33,544 bases of DNA from Mycobacterium colombiense (GTDB taxonomy: Bacteria; Actinomycetota; Actinomycetes; Mycobacteriales; Mycobacteriaceae): assembly GCF_003284935.1 (NCBI RefSeq), contig NZ_QMEV01000051.1, positions 1 to 33,544 on the forward strand, read 5' to 3'. Shown in pieces: positions 16,192 through 24,644 of the stretch. Position numbers and translations under genes: made by a program. Under the pieces are notes generated by a model. It saw only the letters and a list, made by a program, of their open reading frames with translations, was not told the origin of the DNA and did not search any database. The first letter of the stretch is position 1, and the number at the start of each line of letters is the position of its first letter.

Positions 16192-17640
16192 ATGACGGAG
16201 CGTTTCACGACCAACGACGCCGGTATCGCTGCGCCGAGCGACGATCAGTCGCTGACGATCGGCCCGGACGGGCCGATTCTGCTGCAGGACCATTACCTGA
16301 TCGAGCAGATGGCGATGTTCAACCGGGAGCGCATCCCGGAGCGCCAGCCACACGCCAAAGGCGGTGGTGCGTTTGGTCATTTCGAGGTGACCAACGACGT
16401 CAGCAAGTACACCAGGGCCGCGGTGTTCCAACCCGGCACCAAAACGGACATGCTGGCCCGGTTTTCGACGGTCGCCGGCGAGCGGGGCAGCCCAGACACC
16501 TGGCGGGACCCGCGTGGCTTCGCGCTGAAGTTCTACACCACCGAGGGCAACTTCGACCTCGTCGGCAACAACACGCCGGTGTTCTTCATGCGCGACCCGT
16601 TGAAGTTCCAGCACTTCATCCGGTCCCAGAAACGCTTGCAGGCAAGCAATGTGCGCGACCACAACATGCAGTGGGACTTTTGGAGCCTGTCCCCGGAATC
16701 GGCGCACCAGGTGACCTGGCTGATGGGCGACCGGGGGATCCCCAAGACCTGGCGGAACATGAACGGCTACAGCAGCCACACCTACAGCTGGATCAACGCC
16801 GCCGGCGAGATCTTCTGGGTGAAGTACCACTTCATCACCGATCAGGGCATCGAGTTCCTGACCCAGGAGGACGCCGACCGGTTGGCCGGTGAGGACGGCG
16901 ATTACCACCAGCGGGACCTGTTCGAGTCGATCGAGCGCGGGGACTACCCCAGCTGGACGCTGAAGATGCAGATCATGCCGTACGAGGAAGCCAAGGACTA
17001 TCGGTTCAACCCGTTCGATCTGACCAAGGTGTGGCCGCACGGCGACTACCCGTTGATCGACGTCGGCAAGATGACGCTGAACCGCAACGTCACCGACTAC
17101 CACGCCGAGATCGAGCAAGCGGCCTTCGAGCCGAACAACACCGTGCCGGGCACGGGGTTGAGCCCGGACAAAATGCTGCAGGCGCGGGGCTTTTCGTACT
17201 CGGACGCGCATCGCGCCCGACTGGGGACCAACTACCGGCAGATCCCGGTGAACACCCCCAGGGTCGAGGTGAACAGCTACTCCAAAGACGGCGCCATGCG
17301 CATCAACAACGTCTCCGACCCCGTCTATGCGCCCAACTCCTACGGTGGTCCGCACGCCGACCCGGCCCGCGCCGCCGAGGTGCGCTGGCATTCCGACGGC
17401 GACATGGTCCGCTCGGCGTACACGCTGCACGCCGAGGACGACGACTGGGGGCAGGCCGGCACCATGGTCCGCGAGGTTCTCGACGACGCGGCCCGGGAAC
17501 GCCTGGCGCACAACATCATTGGTCACGTTTCCCAAGGCGTGAAGGAGCCGGTGCTGTCGCGGGTGTTCGAGTACTGGCGCAATGTCGATCCCGACCTCGG
17601 CAAGAAGGTCGAGGAAGGCGTGCGCGGCAACGGGGGCTGA
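16192..17640 (+). CDS. Monofunctional heme catalase, small-subunit (clade 3) type
   Basis: A 482-residue catalase that disproportionates hydrogen peroxide. Catalytic H54 lies in RIPERQPHAKGGGAFGHFEV, the distal asparagine (about N126) in DLVGNNTPVFFMRDP, and the proximal heme ligand Y336 in ARGFSYSDAHRARLG with R332 one turn earlier. The length and the C-terminal motif RVFEYWRNVDPDLGKKVEEG fit clade 3 enzymes such as KatA. Start ATG 16192 follows GAGGAGAGGG. It sits between the Rv3706c and Rv3705c equivalents, where M. tuberculosis, which relies on KatG, has no catalase gene, so it is an insertion or a lineage-specific retention. The coding sequence looks somewhat less GC-biased than its neighbours, judged by eye only. 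Confidence 0.95.
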   Translation: MTERFTTNDAGIAAPSDDQSLTIGPDGPILLQDHYLIEQMAMFNRERIPERQPHAKGGGAFGHFEVTNDVSKYTRAAVFQPGTKTDMLARFSTVAGERGSPDTWRDPRGFALKFYTTEGNFDLVGNNTPVFFMRDPLKFQHFIRSQKRLQASNVRDHNMQWDFWSLSPESAHQVTWLMGDRGIPKTWRNMNGYSSHTYSWINAAGEIFWVKYHFITDQGIEFLTQEDADRLAGEDGDYHQRDLFESIERGDYPSWTLKMQIMPYEEAKDYRFNPFDLTKVWPHGDYPLIDVGKMTLNRNVTDYHAEIEQAAFEPNNTVPGTGLSPDKMLQARGFSYSDAHRARLGTNYRQIPVNTPRVEVNSYSKDGAMRINNVSDPVYAPNSYGGPHADPARAAEVRWHSDGDMVRSAYTLHAEDDDWGQAGTMVREVLDDAARERLAHNIIGHVSQGVKEPVLSRVFEYWRNVDPDLGKKVEEGVRGNGG

Positions 17641-17672
17641 CCGCTCGTCGGTGCGCCTGGCATGATCGCTGC

Positions 17673-18344
17673 ATGACCACGCGGGTTACGCACGTTGCCC
17701 AGATGCGCGGGGCCGCGGTCGTCGTCGGCTTGGCCTTGGCGGGCACCATCGCAGTTCCGGTCGCGGCCGCGCACCCGTCGGAGCCCGGCGTCGTGAATTA
17801 CGCCGTCCTGGGCAAGGGGTCGGTCGGCAACATCGTCGGCGGACCCATGGGGTGGGAGTCGGTGTTCACCCAGCCCGGGCAAGGCGACTGGGTGGACCTT
17901 CCCGAGTGCAACAACTGGGCCGACATCGGCTTGCCGGAGGTGTACAACGATCCCGACCTGGCGTCGTTCAACGGGGCCGTCACCCAGACGTCGGCCACCG
18001 ACCAGACCCATCTGGTCAAGCAGGCCGTCGGGGTGTTCGCCACCAATGACGCCGCGGGCCGCGCGTTCCATCGCGTGGTGGATCGAACCGTGGGTTGTTC
18101 GGGGCAGACGACCGCGATCCACTTGGACAACGGCAGCACGCAGGTGTGGTCGTTCGACGGCGGGCCGGCCGGCCCGGCCGACGAGAACTGGACCAAGCAG
18201 GAGGCGGGCACCGATCGCCGGTGCTTCGATCAAACCAGGCTGCGCGAAAACGTGTTGCTGCAGGCGAAAGTGTGCCAATCCGGCAATGCCGGACCCGCGG
18301 TCAACGTGCTAGCTGGGGCGATGCAGAACGCGCTGGGTCAATAA
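17673..18344 (+). CDS. Secreted PknH sensor-like domain protein (Rv3705c homologue)
   Basis: A 223-residue exported protein: signal peptide (hydrophobic 12-32, cleavage near AAAHP), then a domain with four cysteines (C79, C142, C184, C201). They are spaced like the two-disulfide extracellular sensor domain of the Ser/Thr kinase PknH, with matching features such as AVGVFATNDAAGRAFHRVVDRTV. The protein has no kinase or membrane anchor beyond the signal, so it is a free-standing sensor-type or ligand-binding domain. Ligand and partner are unknown. Start ATG 17673 has no Shine-Dalgarno sequence, but CATGAT lies 6 nt upstream and could be the -10 of a leaderless transcript. Confidence 0.82.
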   Translation: MTTRVTHVAQMRGAAVVVGLALAGTIAVPVAAAHPSEPGVVNYAVLGKGSVGNIVGGPMGWESVFTQPGQGDWVDLPECNNWADIGLPEVYNDPDLASFNGAVTQTSATDQTHLVKQAVGVFATNDAAGRAFHRVVDRTVGCSGQTTAIHLDNGSTQVWSFDGGPAGPADENWTKQEAGTDRRCFDQTRLRENVLLQAKVCQSGNAGPAVNVLAGAMQNALGQ

Positions 18345-18525
18345 TCGAGCGATTGGGTGACCGTCATCCCCGAGCACCGAGAAGTGCGCGGAAGGGAATA
18401 TGTCGGGGGCGTCTGATAGATGAAGCACTAGACGAAGTAGTGCCGATTATCGTTCGATTAGCTGCGCAGGAAAGCGGTCCGCAGGCGCACGTTCAGGCTT
18501 GCGGGGTGCCCGAAGGGATCGTGAT

Positions 18526-19824
18526 ATGACGTTCGCGCCGATCACTGCCGCGGCTGCGCAATCGGAGGCGCGGGTGGCCGGTGCCGACTCGGCCCCGGAG
18601 CCGGCCGACTCGGCGACCGTCGCGCAATACATCGCCGAAGGGTGTCTGGTGGACGCCCCGCTGGGCCGGGTGGGTCTGGAATTGGAGGCCCACTGCCACG
18701 ACCCGGCCGACGCGCACCGCAGGCCGAGCTGGGACGAAATCGCCGACGTGCTCGCCGCGATGCCCGCGATGCCGGGCGGCAGCAGGATAACCGTGGAACC
18801 GGGCGGCGCCGTCGAACTGTCCGGGCCGCCGGCCGACGGCGTGGCACCCGCCATCGAGGCCATGCGCCGGGACCAGGCCGTGCTGCAGCCGGCGTTCGCC
18901 GAAGCCGGGCTGGGCTTGGTCTTCCTCGGCGCGGACCCGCTGCGGCCGCCCAAGCGCATCAATCCCGGCGCCCGGTACCGCGCCATGGAACAGTTCTTCG
19001 CGACCAGCCACTCCGGGGAGGCGGGCGCGGCGATGATGACGTCCACCGCCTCCATCCAGGTCAATGTGGATGCCGGGCCGCGGGATGGCTGGGCGGCGCG
19101 GGTGCGCCTGGCGCACGCGTTGGGGCCCACCATGATCGCGATCACGGCCAACTCGCCGATGCTGGCGGGCGACTTCACCGGCTGGGTGTCCAGCCGCCAG
19201 CGGGTGTGGGGCCGGATGGATTCGGCGCGCTGCGGGCCCATCCTGGGGGCCAGCGGCGACGACCCGGGCACCGACTGGGCGCGCTATGCCCTCAAGGCCC
19301 CGGTGATGCTGGTGCACACCCCCGACGCCGAGGCCGTCACGCATTGGGTGCCCTTTGCCGACTGGGTCGACGGCCGGGTGCTGCTCGGGGGCCGCCGCCC
19401 CACCCTGGCCGACCTGGACTACCACCTCACCACGCTGTTCCCGCCCGTGCGGCCCAGGCAGTGGCTGGAGATCCGCTACCTGGACAGCGTGCCGGACGCG
19501 TTGTGGCCCGCCGTGGCGTTCACCCTGGTGGCCCTGCTCGACGACCCGGTCGCCGCCGACATCGCCGCCGAGGCCGTCGAGCCGGTGGCGACCGCCTGGG
19601 ACACCGCGGCCCGGGTGGGCCTGCGGGATCGACGGCTGTACCGGGCGGCCAACGCCTGCGTGGCCCTCGCCGCCGCGAAAGCGCCGACGGAGCTCGTCGA
19701 GTCGATGCAGCGGTTGGTCCGCCTGGTCGAGCAGGGCCGCTGTCCGGGCGACGATTTCGCCGACCAGGTGATCGAGCACGGCCTGACCCCTACGGTCGGG
19801 CGCCTGGCGCAAGGGGAGCTGTGA
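18526..19824 (+). CDS. egtA: Glutamate-cysteine ligase EgtA
   Basis: A 432-residue GCS2-type ligase, same length as M. tuberculosis EgtA (Rv3704c). It makes gamma-glutamylcysteine from glutamate and cysteine with ATP, the sulfur donor used by EgtB. Family features are LGRVGLELEAHC (glutamate/ATP site), ITVEPGGAVELSGPP and MTSTASIQVNVDAGP, and the C-terminal RQWLEIRYLDSVPDALWPAV. Start ATG 18526 follows GAAGGGA (18512-18518) at 7-nt spacing. It opens the five-gene ergothioneine operon, and the stop overlaps the egtB start as GTGA (19821-19824). Open frame upstream is not supported by a ribosome site. Confidence 0.96.
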   Translation: MTFAPITAAAAQSEARVAGADSAPEPADSATVAQYIAEGCLVDAPLGRVGLELEAHCHDPADAHRRPSWDEIADVLAAMPAMPGGSRITVEPGGAVELSGPPADGVAPAIEAMRRDQAVLQPAFAEAGLGLVFLGADPLRPPKRINPGARYRAMEQFFATSHSGEAGAAMMTSTASIQVNVDAGPRDGWAARVRLAHALGPTMIAITANSPMLAGDFTGWVSSRQRVWGRMDSARCGPILGASGDDPGTDWARYALKAPVMLVHTPDAEAVTHWVPFADWVDGRVLLGGRRPTLADLDYHLTTLFPPVRPRQWLEIRYLDSVPDALWPAVAFTLVALLDDPVAADIAAEAVEPVATAWDTAARVGLRDRRLYRAANACVALAAAKAPTELVESMQRLVRLVEQGRCPGDDFADQVIEHGLTPTVGRLAQGEL

Positions 19825-21131
19825 CGTCACGACAGGCCATCGCCGACGACTTGGCGCGGACGCGGCAGCGGACGTTGCGCCTGGTCGAGTTCGACGACGC
19901 CGAACTCTGCCGGCAGTACGACCCGCTGATGAGCCCGCTGGTGTGGGATCTGGCGCACATCGGCCAGCAAGAAGAGCTGTGGCTGCTGCGGGGTGGTGAC
20001 CCCGCGCGACCGGGGATGCTGCCGCCCGCCGTCGAGGGGCTCTACGACGCCTTCGTGCATTCGCGCGCCAGCCGGGTCGATCTGCCGCTGCTGTCGCCGG
20101 ACAAAGCGCGGGCCTACTGCCGCACCGTGCGCTCGGCCGTGCTCGACGCGCTGGATGTGCTGCCCGACGACCCCGCCGGTGACGAGGCGGCCTTCGTCTA
20201 CGCGATGGTGGTCAGCCACGAAAACCAGCACGACGAGACCATGCTGCAGGCGTTGAACTTGCGCACCGGCGCACCGCTGCTGCGGGAGGCGTCGACGCTG
20301 CCGGCGGGTCGCCCGGGGCTGGCCGGCGCATCGGTGCTGGTGCCCGGCGGTGAGTTCGTCCTCGGCGTGGACGCCGCAAGCGAACCGTACGCGCTGGACA
20401 ACGAGCGCCCCGCCCACGTCGTCGACGTGCCCACGTTCCGGATCGGCCGGGTCCCGGTCACCAACGGCGAATGGCGCCAGTTCGTCGACGACGGCGGTTA
20501 CGACCAGCCGCGCTGGTGGTCCGAGCGCGGCTGGCAGCACCGCCAGGGGGCGGGCCTGACCGCCCCGCAGTTCTGGAATTCCGACGGCGCCACCCGCACC
20601 CGGTTCGGCCATGTCGAAGACATCCCCGCCGATGAACCCGTCCAGCACGTCAGCTATTTCGAGGCCGAGGCCTACGCGGCCTGGGCCGGTGCCCGGCTGC
20701 CCACGGAGATGGAATGGGAGAAGGCCTGCACCTGGGATCCGTCCACCAGCACCCGGCGCCGCTACCCCTGGGGCGAGCGCACACCGGACGAGACGCTGGC
20801 GAACCTGGGCGGCGCGGCGTTGCGGCCCGCGCCGGTGGGCGCGTATCCCGCCGGCGGCTCCGCGTACGGGGCCGAGCAGCTCCTCGGCGACGTCTGGGAG
20901 TGGACCAGCTCGCCGCTGCGGCCGTGGCCGGGGTTCGTCCCGATGCTCTACGAACGCTATTCGCAGCCGTTCTTCGACGGCGACTACCGGGTGCTGCGCG
21001 GCGGCTCGTGGGCGGTCGAGCCGGGCATCATGCGGCCGAGCTTTCGCAACTGGGATCACCCGTACCGGCGCCAGATCTTCTCCGGTGTCCGGTTGGCGTG
21101 GGACGTCCCCGACGCCGGGGGCCCCGCCTGA
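19821..21131 (+). CDS. egtB: Ergothioneine sulfoxide synthase EgtB
   Basis: A 436-residue non-heme iron enzyme. It joins gamma-glutamylcysteine to the imidazole of hercynine with oxygen, forming the C-S bond of ergothioneine. A DinB-like N-terminal domain supplies the three iron histidines: H46 in LAHIGQQEE and H133 and H137 in SHENQHDET. The C-terminal FGE-sulfatase domain (about 170-436) contains Y377 in MLYERY, matching the catalytic tyrosine of the Mycolicibacterium thermoresistibile enzyme, and the ending RQIFSGVRLAW. The GTG start at 19821 overlaps egtA by 4 bp, and its TGA overlaps the egtC start by one base. Confidence 0.97.
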   Translation: MTSRQAIADDLARTRQRTLRLVEFDDAELCRQYDPLMSPLVWDLAHIGQQEELWLLRGGDPARPGMLPPAVEGLYDAFVHSRASRVDLPLLSPDKARAYCRTVRSAVLDALDVLPDDPAGDEAAFVYAMVVSHENQHDETMLQALNLRTGAPLLREASTLPAGRPGLAGASVLVPGGEFVLGVDAASEPYALDNERPAHVVDVPTFRIGRVPVTNGEWRQFVDDGGYDQPRWWSERGWQHRQGAGLTAPQFWNSDGATRTRFGHVEDIPADEPVQHVSYFEAEAYAAWAGARLPTEMEWEKACTWDPSTSTRRRYPWGERTPDETLANLGGAALRPAPVGAYPAGGSAYGAEQLLGDVWEWTSSPLRPWPGFVPMLYERYSQPFFDGDYRVLRGGSWAVEPGIMRPSFRNWDHPYRRQIFSGVRLAWDVPDAGGPA

Positions 21132-21829
21132 TGTGCCGGCACCTGGGCTGGCTGGGGGCCGACGTCACCGTTTCCTCGTTGGTGCTCGACCCGCCGTTCG
21201 GGCTGCGGGTGCAGTCCTATGCGCCGCGCCGGCAAAAGCACTGCCTGCTCAACGCCGACGGTTGGGGCGTCGGGTTTTTCGACGGTGACGTGGCGCGCCG
21301 TTGGCGCAGCCAGGCGCCGCTGTGGGGCGATGTGTCCTTCGATTCCATCGCGCCCGCCCTGCACAGCCACTGCGTCGTGGCCGCCGTGCGCTCGGCGACG
21401 GTCGGCATGCCGATCGAGGCCAGCGCGTGCGCGCCGTTCACCGACGGGCGGTGGCTGTTGTCGCACAACGGAATCGTCGACCGGTCCGTGCTGCCGACGA
21501 CGTCGCGGGCCGAATCGGTCTGTGACAGCGCCATATTGGCGGCGATGATCTTCGAGCGCGGCCTGCACGCGCTCGGGCAGACCGTCGTCGAGATTGCGCA
21601 GGCCGACCCGACCGCCCGGCTGAACATCCTGGCCGCCAACGGCTCTCGCATGGTAGCGACGGCCTGGGGTGACACGCTGTCCATCCTGCGCCGCGCCGAC
21701 GGTGTGGTGCTGGCCAGCGAACCCTATGACAACGACTCCGACTGGGAGGACGTGCCGGACCGCCACCTTGTCGAAGTCACCGCCGACGGTGTCCAGATGA
21801 CGCCGCTGGATCAGTCGAGAGGATCTTGA
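21131..21829 (+). CDS. egtC: Gamma-glutamyl hercynylcysteine sulfoxide hydrolase EgtC
   Basis: A 232-residue class II glutamine amidotransferase fold. The N-terminal nucleophile is C2 (MCRHLGWLG), exposed after Met removal. Other family features are NADGWGVGFF (56-65) and LLSHNGIVD. EgtC removes the gamma-glutamyl group from the EgtB product. The start ATG 21131 shares its first base with the egtB stop (TGATG), and its own stop shares a base with the egtD start. Confidence 0.95.
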   Translation: MCRHLGWLGADVTVSSLVLDPPFGLRVQSYAPRRQKHCLLNADGWGVGFFDGDVARRWRSQAPLWGDVSFDSIAPALHSHCVVAAVRSATVGMPIEASACAPFTDGRWLLSHNGIVDRSVLPTTSRAESVCDSAILAAMIFERGLHALGQTVVEIAQADPTARLNILAANGSRMVATAWGDTLSILRRADGVVLASEPYDNDSDWEDVPDRHLVEVTADGVQMTPLDQSRGS

Positions 21830-22794
21830 TGACGCTGTCGCTGTCCAACCACCTGGCCGCCGACTCGGCGTACCACGCGCTGCGCCGCGATGTGCTCGAT
21901 GGCCTACGGAAGACACCGAAGTCGTTGCCGCCCAAATGGTTCTACGACTCGGTGGGCAGCGAGCTGTTCGACCAGATCACCCGATTGCCCGAGTATTACC
22001 CCACCCGCGCCGAGGCCGAGATCCTGCGCGCGCGGGCGGCCGAAGTGGCCTCGGCCAGCGAGGCCGACACGCTGGTGGAACTGGGCAGCGGGACGTCGGA
22101 GAAGACCCGGCTGTTGCTCGACGCCCTGCGCGAGCGTGGTTCGCTGCGCAGGTTCGTCCCGTTCGACGTCGACGCCAGCATCCTGTCGACGGCCGCCGCG
22201 GCCATTGCGCAGGAATACGCCGGGATCGAAATCAAGGCGGTCTGCGGCGATTTCGAAGAGCACCTGTCGAAGATCCCCGATGGTGGGCGGCGGCTGTTCG
22301 TGTTCCTGGGGTCGACGATCGGCAATCTCACGCCCGGCCCGCGCGCGGAGTTCCTTGCCGCGCTGTCCGCGCAGATGCGCGCCGGCGACAGCCTGCTGCT
22401 GGGCACGGACCTGGTCAAGGACACCGAGCGGCTCGTGCGGGCCTACGACGACGCCGCCGGCGTGACGGCGGCGTTCAACCGCAATGTGCTCGCCGTGGTC
22501 AATCGGGAACTCGACGCGGATTTCGACGTCGACGCCTACCGGCATGTGGCCCGGTGGAACGCGACCGAGGAACGCATCGAGATGTGGCTGCGCTCCGATC
22601 GTCGCCAGCGGGTGCGGATCGACGCGCTCGACCTGACCGTCGACTTCGAGGCCGGCGAGGAGATGCTCACCGAGGTGTCGTGTAAGTTCCACTCCGACAA
22701 GGTGACTGACGAACTGGCCGCCGCGGGGTTGCGCCGCACCCGATGGTGGTTCGACGAGGCGGGCGACTTCGGGTTGTCGCTGGCCGTGAAGTGA
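21829..22794 (+). CDS. egtD: Histidine N-alpha-methyltransferase EgtD
   Basis: A 321-residue SAM-dependent enzyme (Methyltransf_33), the same length as characterised mycobacterial EgtD. It trimethylates histidine to hercynine, the first step to ergothioneine. Visible are KWFYDSVGSELFDQIT, the SAM site LVELGSGTSEKTRLLL, FVPFDVDASIL and FVFLGSTIGNLTP, all characteristic of the family, and the histidine-binding region near FNRNVLAVVNRELDADFD. ATG 21829 is chosen over TTG 21826 because it gives the family length and has GAGAGGA (21817-21823) upstream. The stop overlaps the egtE start as GTGA. Confidence 0.96.
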   Translation: MTLSLSNHLAADSAYHALRRDVLDGLRKTPKSLPPKWFYDSVGSELFDQITRLPEYYPTRAEAEILRARAAEVASASEADTLVELGSGTSEKTRLLLDALRERGSLRRFVPFDVDASILSTAAAAIAQEYAGIEIKAVCGDFEEHLSKIPDGGRRLFVFLGSTIGNLTPGPRAEFLAALSAQMRAGDSLLLGTDLVKDTERLVRAYDDAAGVTAAFNRNVLAVVNRELDADFDVDAYRHVARWNATEERIEMWLRSDRRQRVRIDALDLTVDFEAGEEMLTEVSCKFHSDKVTDELAAAGLRRTRWWFDEAGDFGLSLAVK

Positions 22795-23957
22795 CCGGCA
22801 GCGACGCGCTGGCCGACCGGTGGCGGTCGGCCCGCCCGCCGATGGCCGGGCTGCACCTCGACAACGCGGCCTGTTCTCGGCAGAGCCTGGCGGTGATCGA
22901 GGCCACCGCACAGCATGCCCGCAACGAATCCGAAGTCGGCGGCTATGTCGCGGCGGAGGCCGCCACACCGGTGCTCGATGCCGGGCGCGCCGCATTCGCC
23001 GCGCTGGCCGGAATGCCCGATGCCGAAGTGGTTTTCACCACCGGCTCGCTCAACGCCCTCGATCTGCTGCTGGGCAGCTGGCCGGCGCGAACGACGGACC
23101 GAAAAAGGGTGGCGTGCCTGCCCGGCGAATACGGGCCGAACCTCGCCCTGATGTCCGCCCACGGATTCGACCGGCAGCTGTTGCCGACGCTGGAAGACGG
23201 CCGGGTCGCGCTCGACGACGCGGCGCTGGCCCTGGACAGCGACCCGCCGGACCTGGTGCATCTGACCGCGGTGGCCAGCCATCGCGGTGTGGTGCAACCG
23301 GTTTCGATGGTCGCCCAACTGTGCCGGGAATTGGGGCTGCCCCTCGTCGTCGACGCGGCTCAGGCCCTGGGCCAGGTGGACTGCGCGGTGGGCGCCGACG
23401 CGACCTACTCCTCGTCGCGCAAGTGGCTCGCCGGTCCGCGCGGGGTGGGGATCCTCGGGGTGCGCCGCGAGCTGATGGAACGCCTGCACCCCAGGCTGGC
23501 CGCGCCGCAGTGGGTCAGCAAGGACGGCGCACCGACGGTGGCTAAACAATTGGAATTCGGCGAGGCGAATATCGCCGCGCGCGTGGGGTTTTCGCTGGCG
23601 CTGGGCGAGCACCTGGCGTACGGGCCGCGGGCGGTGCGCGCGCGGCTGGCCGAGCTGGGCGCCCTGAGCCGCACGGTTCTGTCCGATGTCGGCGGGTGGA
23701 CGGTGTTCGAAGAGGTCGAAGAGCCCAGTGCCATCACCACTTTGGCGCCGAGCGAGGGCGCCGACCCGCAGGCGGTGCGGGCGTGGCTGCTGGCCGAGCG
23801 ACGGATCCTGACCACCTTCGCCGGGGTGCAGCGGGCGCCGCTGGAGCTCACCGAACCGGTGTTGCGGATCTCACCACACCTGGACACCACGGCCGCCGAC
23901 CTGGAGACGTTCGCCGAGGCGCTCATCGCCGCCACCGCGGCGACCGCAACCGGCTAG
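22791..23957 (+). CDS. egtE: PLP-dependent C-S lyase EgtE
   Basis: A 388-residue aminotransferase class V-like enzyme that cleaves hercynylcysteine sulfoxide to ergothioneine. The PLP lysine is K211 in SSSRKWLAGPRGVG, the PLP-pyridine aspartate is D189 in VVDAAQALGQ, and the N-terminal substrate region is LHLDNAACSRQS. GTG 22791 overlaps the egtD stop. The TAG stop shares CTAG (23954-23957) with the convergent methyltransferase gene, so the operon ends without an intergenic spacer. In vitro the lyase step can occur with other PLP enzymes, but position makes this assignment secure. Confidence 0.94.
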   Translation: MTGSDALADRWRSARPPMAGLHLDNAACSRQSLAVIEATAQHARNESEVGGYVAAEAATPVLDAGRAAFAALAGMPDAEVVFTTGSLNALDLLLGSWPARTTDRKRVACLPGEYGPNLALMSAHGFDRQLLPTLEDGRVALDDAALALDSDPPDLVHLTAVASHRGVVQPVSMVAQLCRELGLPLVVDAAQALGQVDCAVGADATYSSSRKWLAGPRGVGILGVRRELMERLHPRLAAPQWVSKDGAPTVAKQLEFGEANIAARVGFSLALGEHLAYGPRAVRARLAELGALSRTVLSDVGGWTVFEEVEEPSAITTLAPSEGADPQAVRAWLLAERRILTTFAGVQRAPLELTEPVLRISPHLDTTAADLETFAEALIAATAATATG

Positions 23958-24634
23958 CCGGCTTTATGCGCGGTCAGCAGGTAGGCCGGCATCTTGAGCC
24001 GGCCCTTCTCGTCGCGGTCGTGCTGCGGAAATTCGAAGGGCGCGTTGGGGATGTTGACGACGTTGGACAGGATGAAGGCCGGGCGGATCTCGTCGATCTC
24101 CCAGTACTTGCTCACCGCGGCGCGCAGTTCGTCCTCGTCGACCTCGTTGGGCTTCGTTTCCAACTCGGCCGGGAAAGCGCCCTTGGCGAACACCAGGACG
24201 AACAGGCTCGCCCCCGGAGCGGCGGCCCGGTGTACCGACCTCAGGTAGCCGTCGCGGCCCTCCACCGGAAGTGAATGGAACAGCGTGCTGTCCACCACCG
24301 TGGAGAACCGTCCGTCGTAGCCGGAGAACGACGTGATGTCGGCCTGCACGAAGCTGGCCGTGGTCAGACCGCGCTCCTGGGCGGCCTTGGTGGCCGCCGC
24401 GACGGCGGTGGGCGTGAGGTCGACACCGACCACCGTGTATCCCTGTGCGGCCAGCGCCAGTGACAGCTCGGCGACTCCGCAGCCGGCATCGAGCACGTCG
24501 CTGCGGAATTTGCCGGCCGCGACCAGCGCCACCAGTTCGGGTTGCGGCTCACCGATGTTCCACGGCGGCGGACCCTCGAAGTGGGCCTGCTCGCGGTAGG
24601 CGCTGTCCCAGTCCATCACGTGATCAGACGACAT
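23954..24634 (-). CDS. Class I SAM-dependent methyltransferase (Rv3699 homologue)
   Basis: A 226-residue methyltransferase with the motif I loop VLDAGCGVAELSLAL (about 47-61), motif post-I VVGVDLTPTAV, and acidic FVQADITSF. Its N-terminal WDSAYREQAHFEGPPPWNIG is typical of thiol- and small-molecule methyltransferase-like proteins. The substrate is unknown. It lies 10 bp downstream of a GCS2-family ligase in the same direction, so the two probably share a transcript and perhaps a pathway. Its stop overlaps egtE by CTAG in a tail-to-tail arrangement. Methylation of a gamma-glutamyl product or a thiol is an untested possibility. Confidence 0.87.
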   Translation of the reverse strand: MSSDHVMDWDSAYREQAHFEGPPPWNIGEPQPELVALVAAGKFRSDVLDAGCGVAELSLALAAQGYTVVGVDLTPTAVAAATKAAQERGLTTASFVQADITSFSGYDGRFSTVVDSTLFHSLPVEGRDGYLRSVHRAAAPGASLFVLVFAKGAFPAELETKPNEVDEDELRAAVSKYWEIDEIRPAFILSNVVNIPNAPFEFPQHDRDEKGRLKMPAYLLTAHKAG

Positions 24635-24644
24635 GGGTTCGAAA

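Noticed and set aside
18642..19820. Extension of egtB to an 829-residue fusion
   Set aside because: The extra part overlaps egtA in another frame; GTG 19821 makes the usual GTGA overlap.
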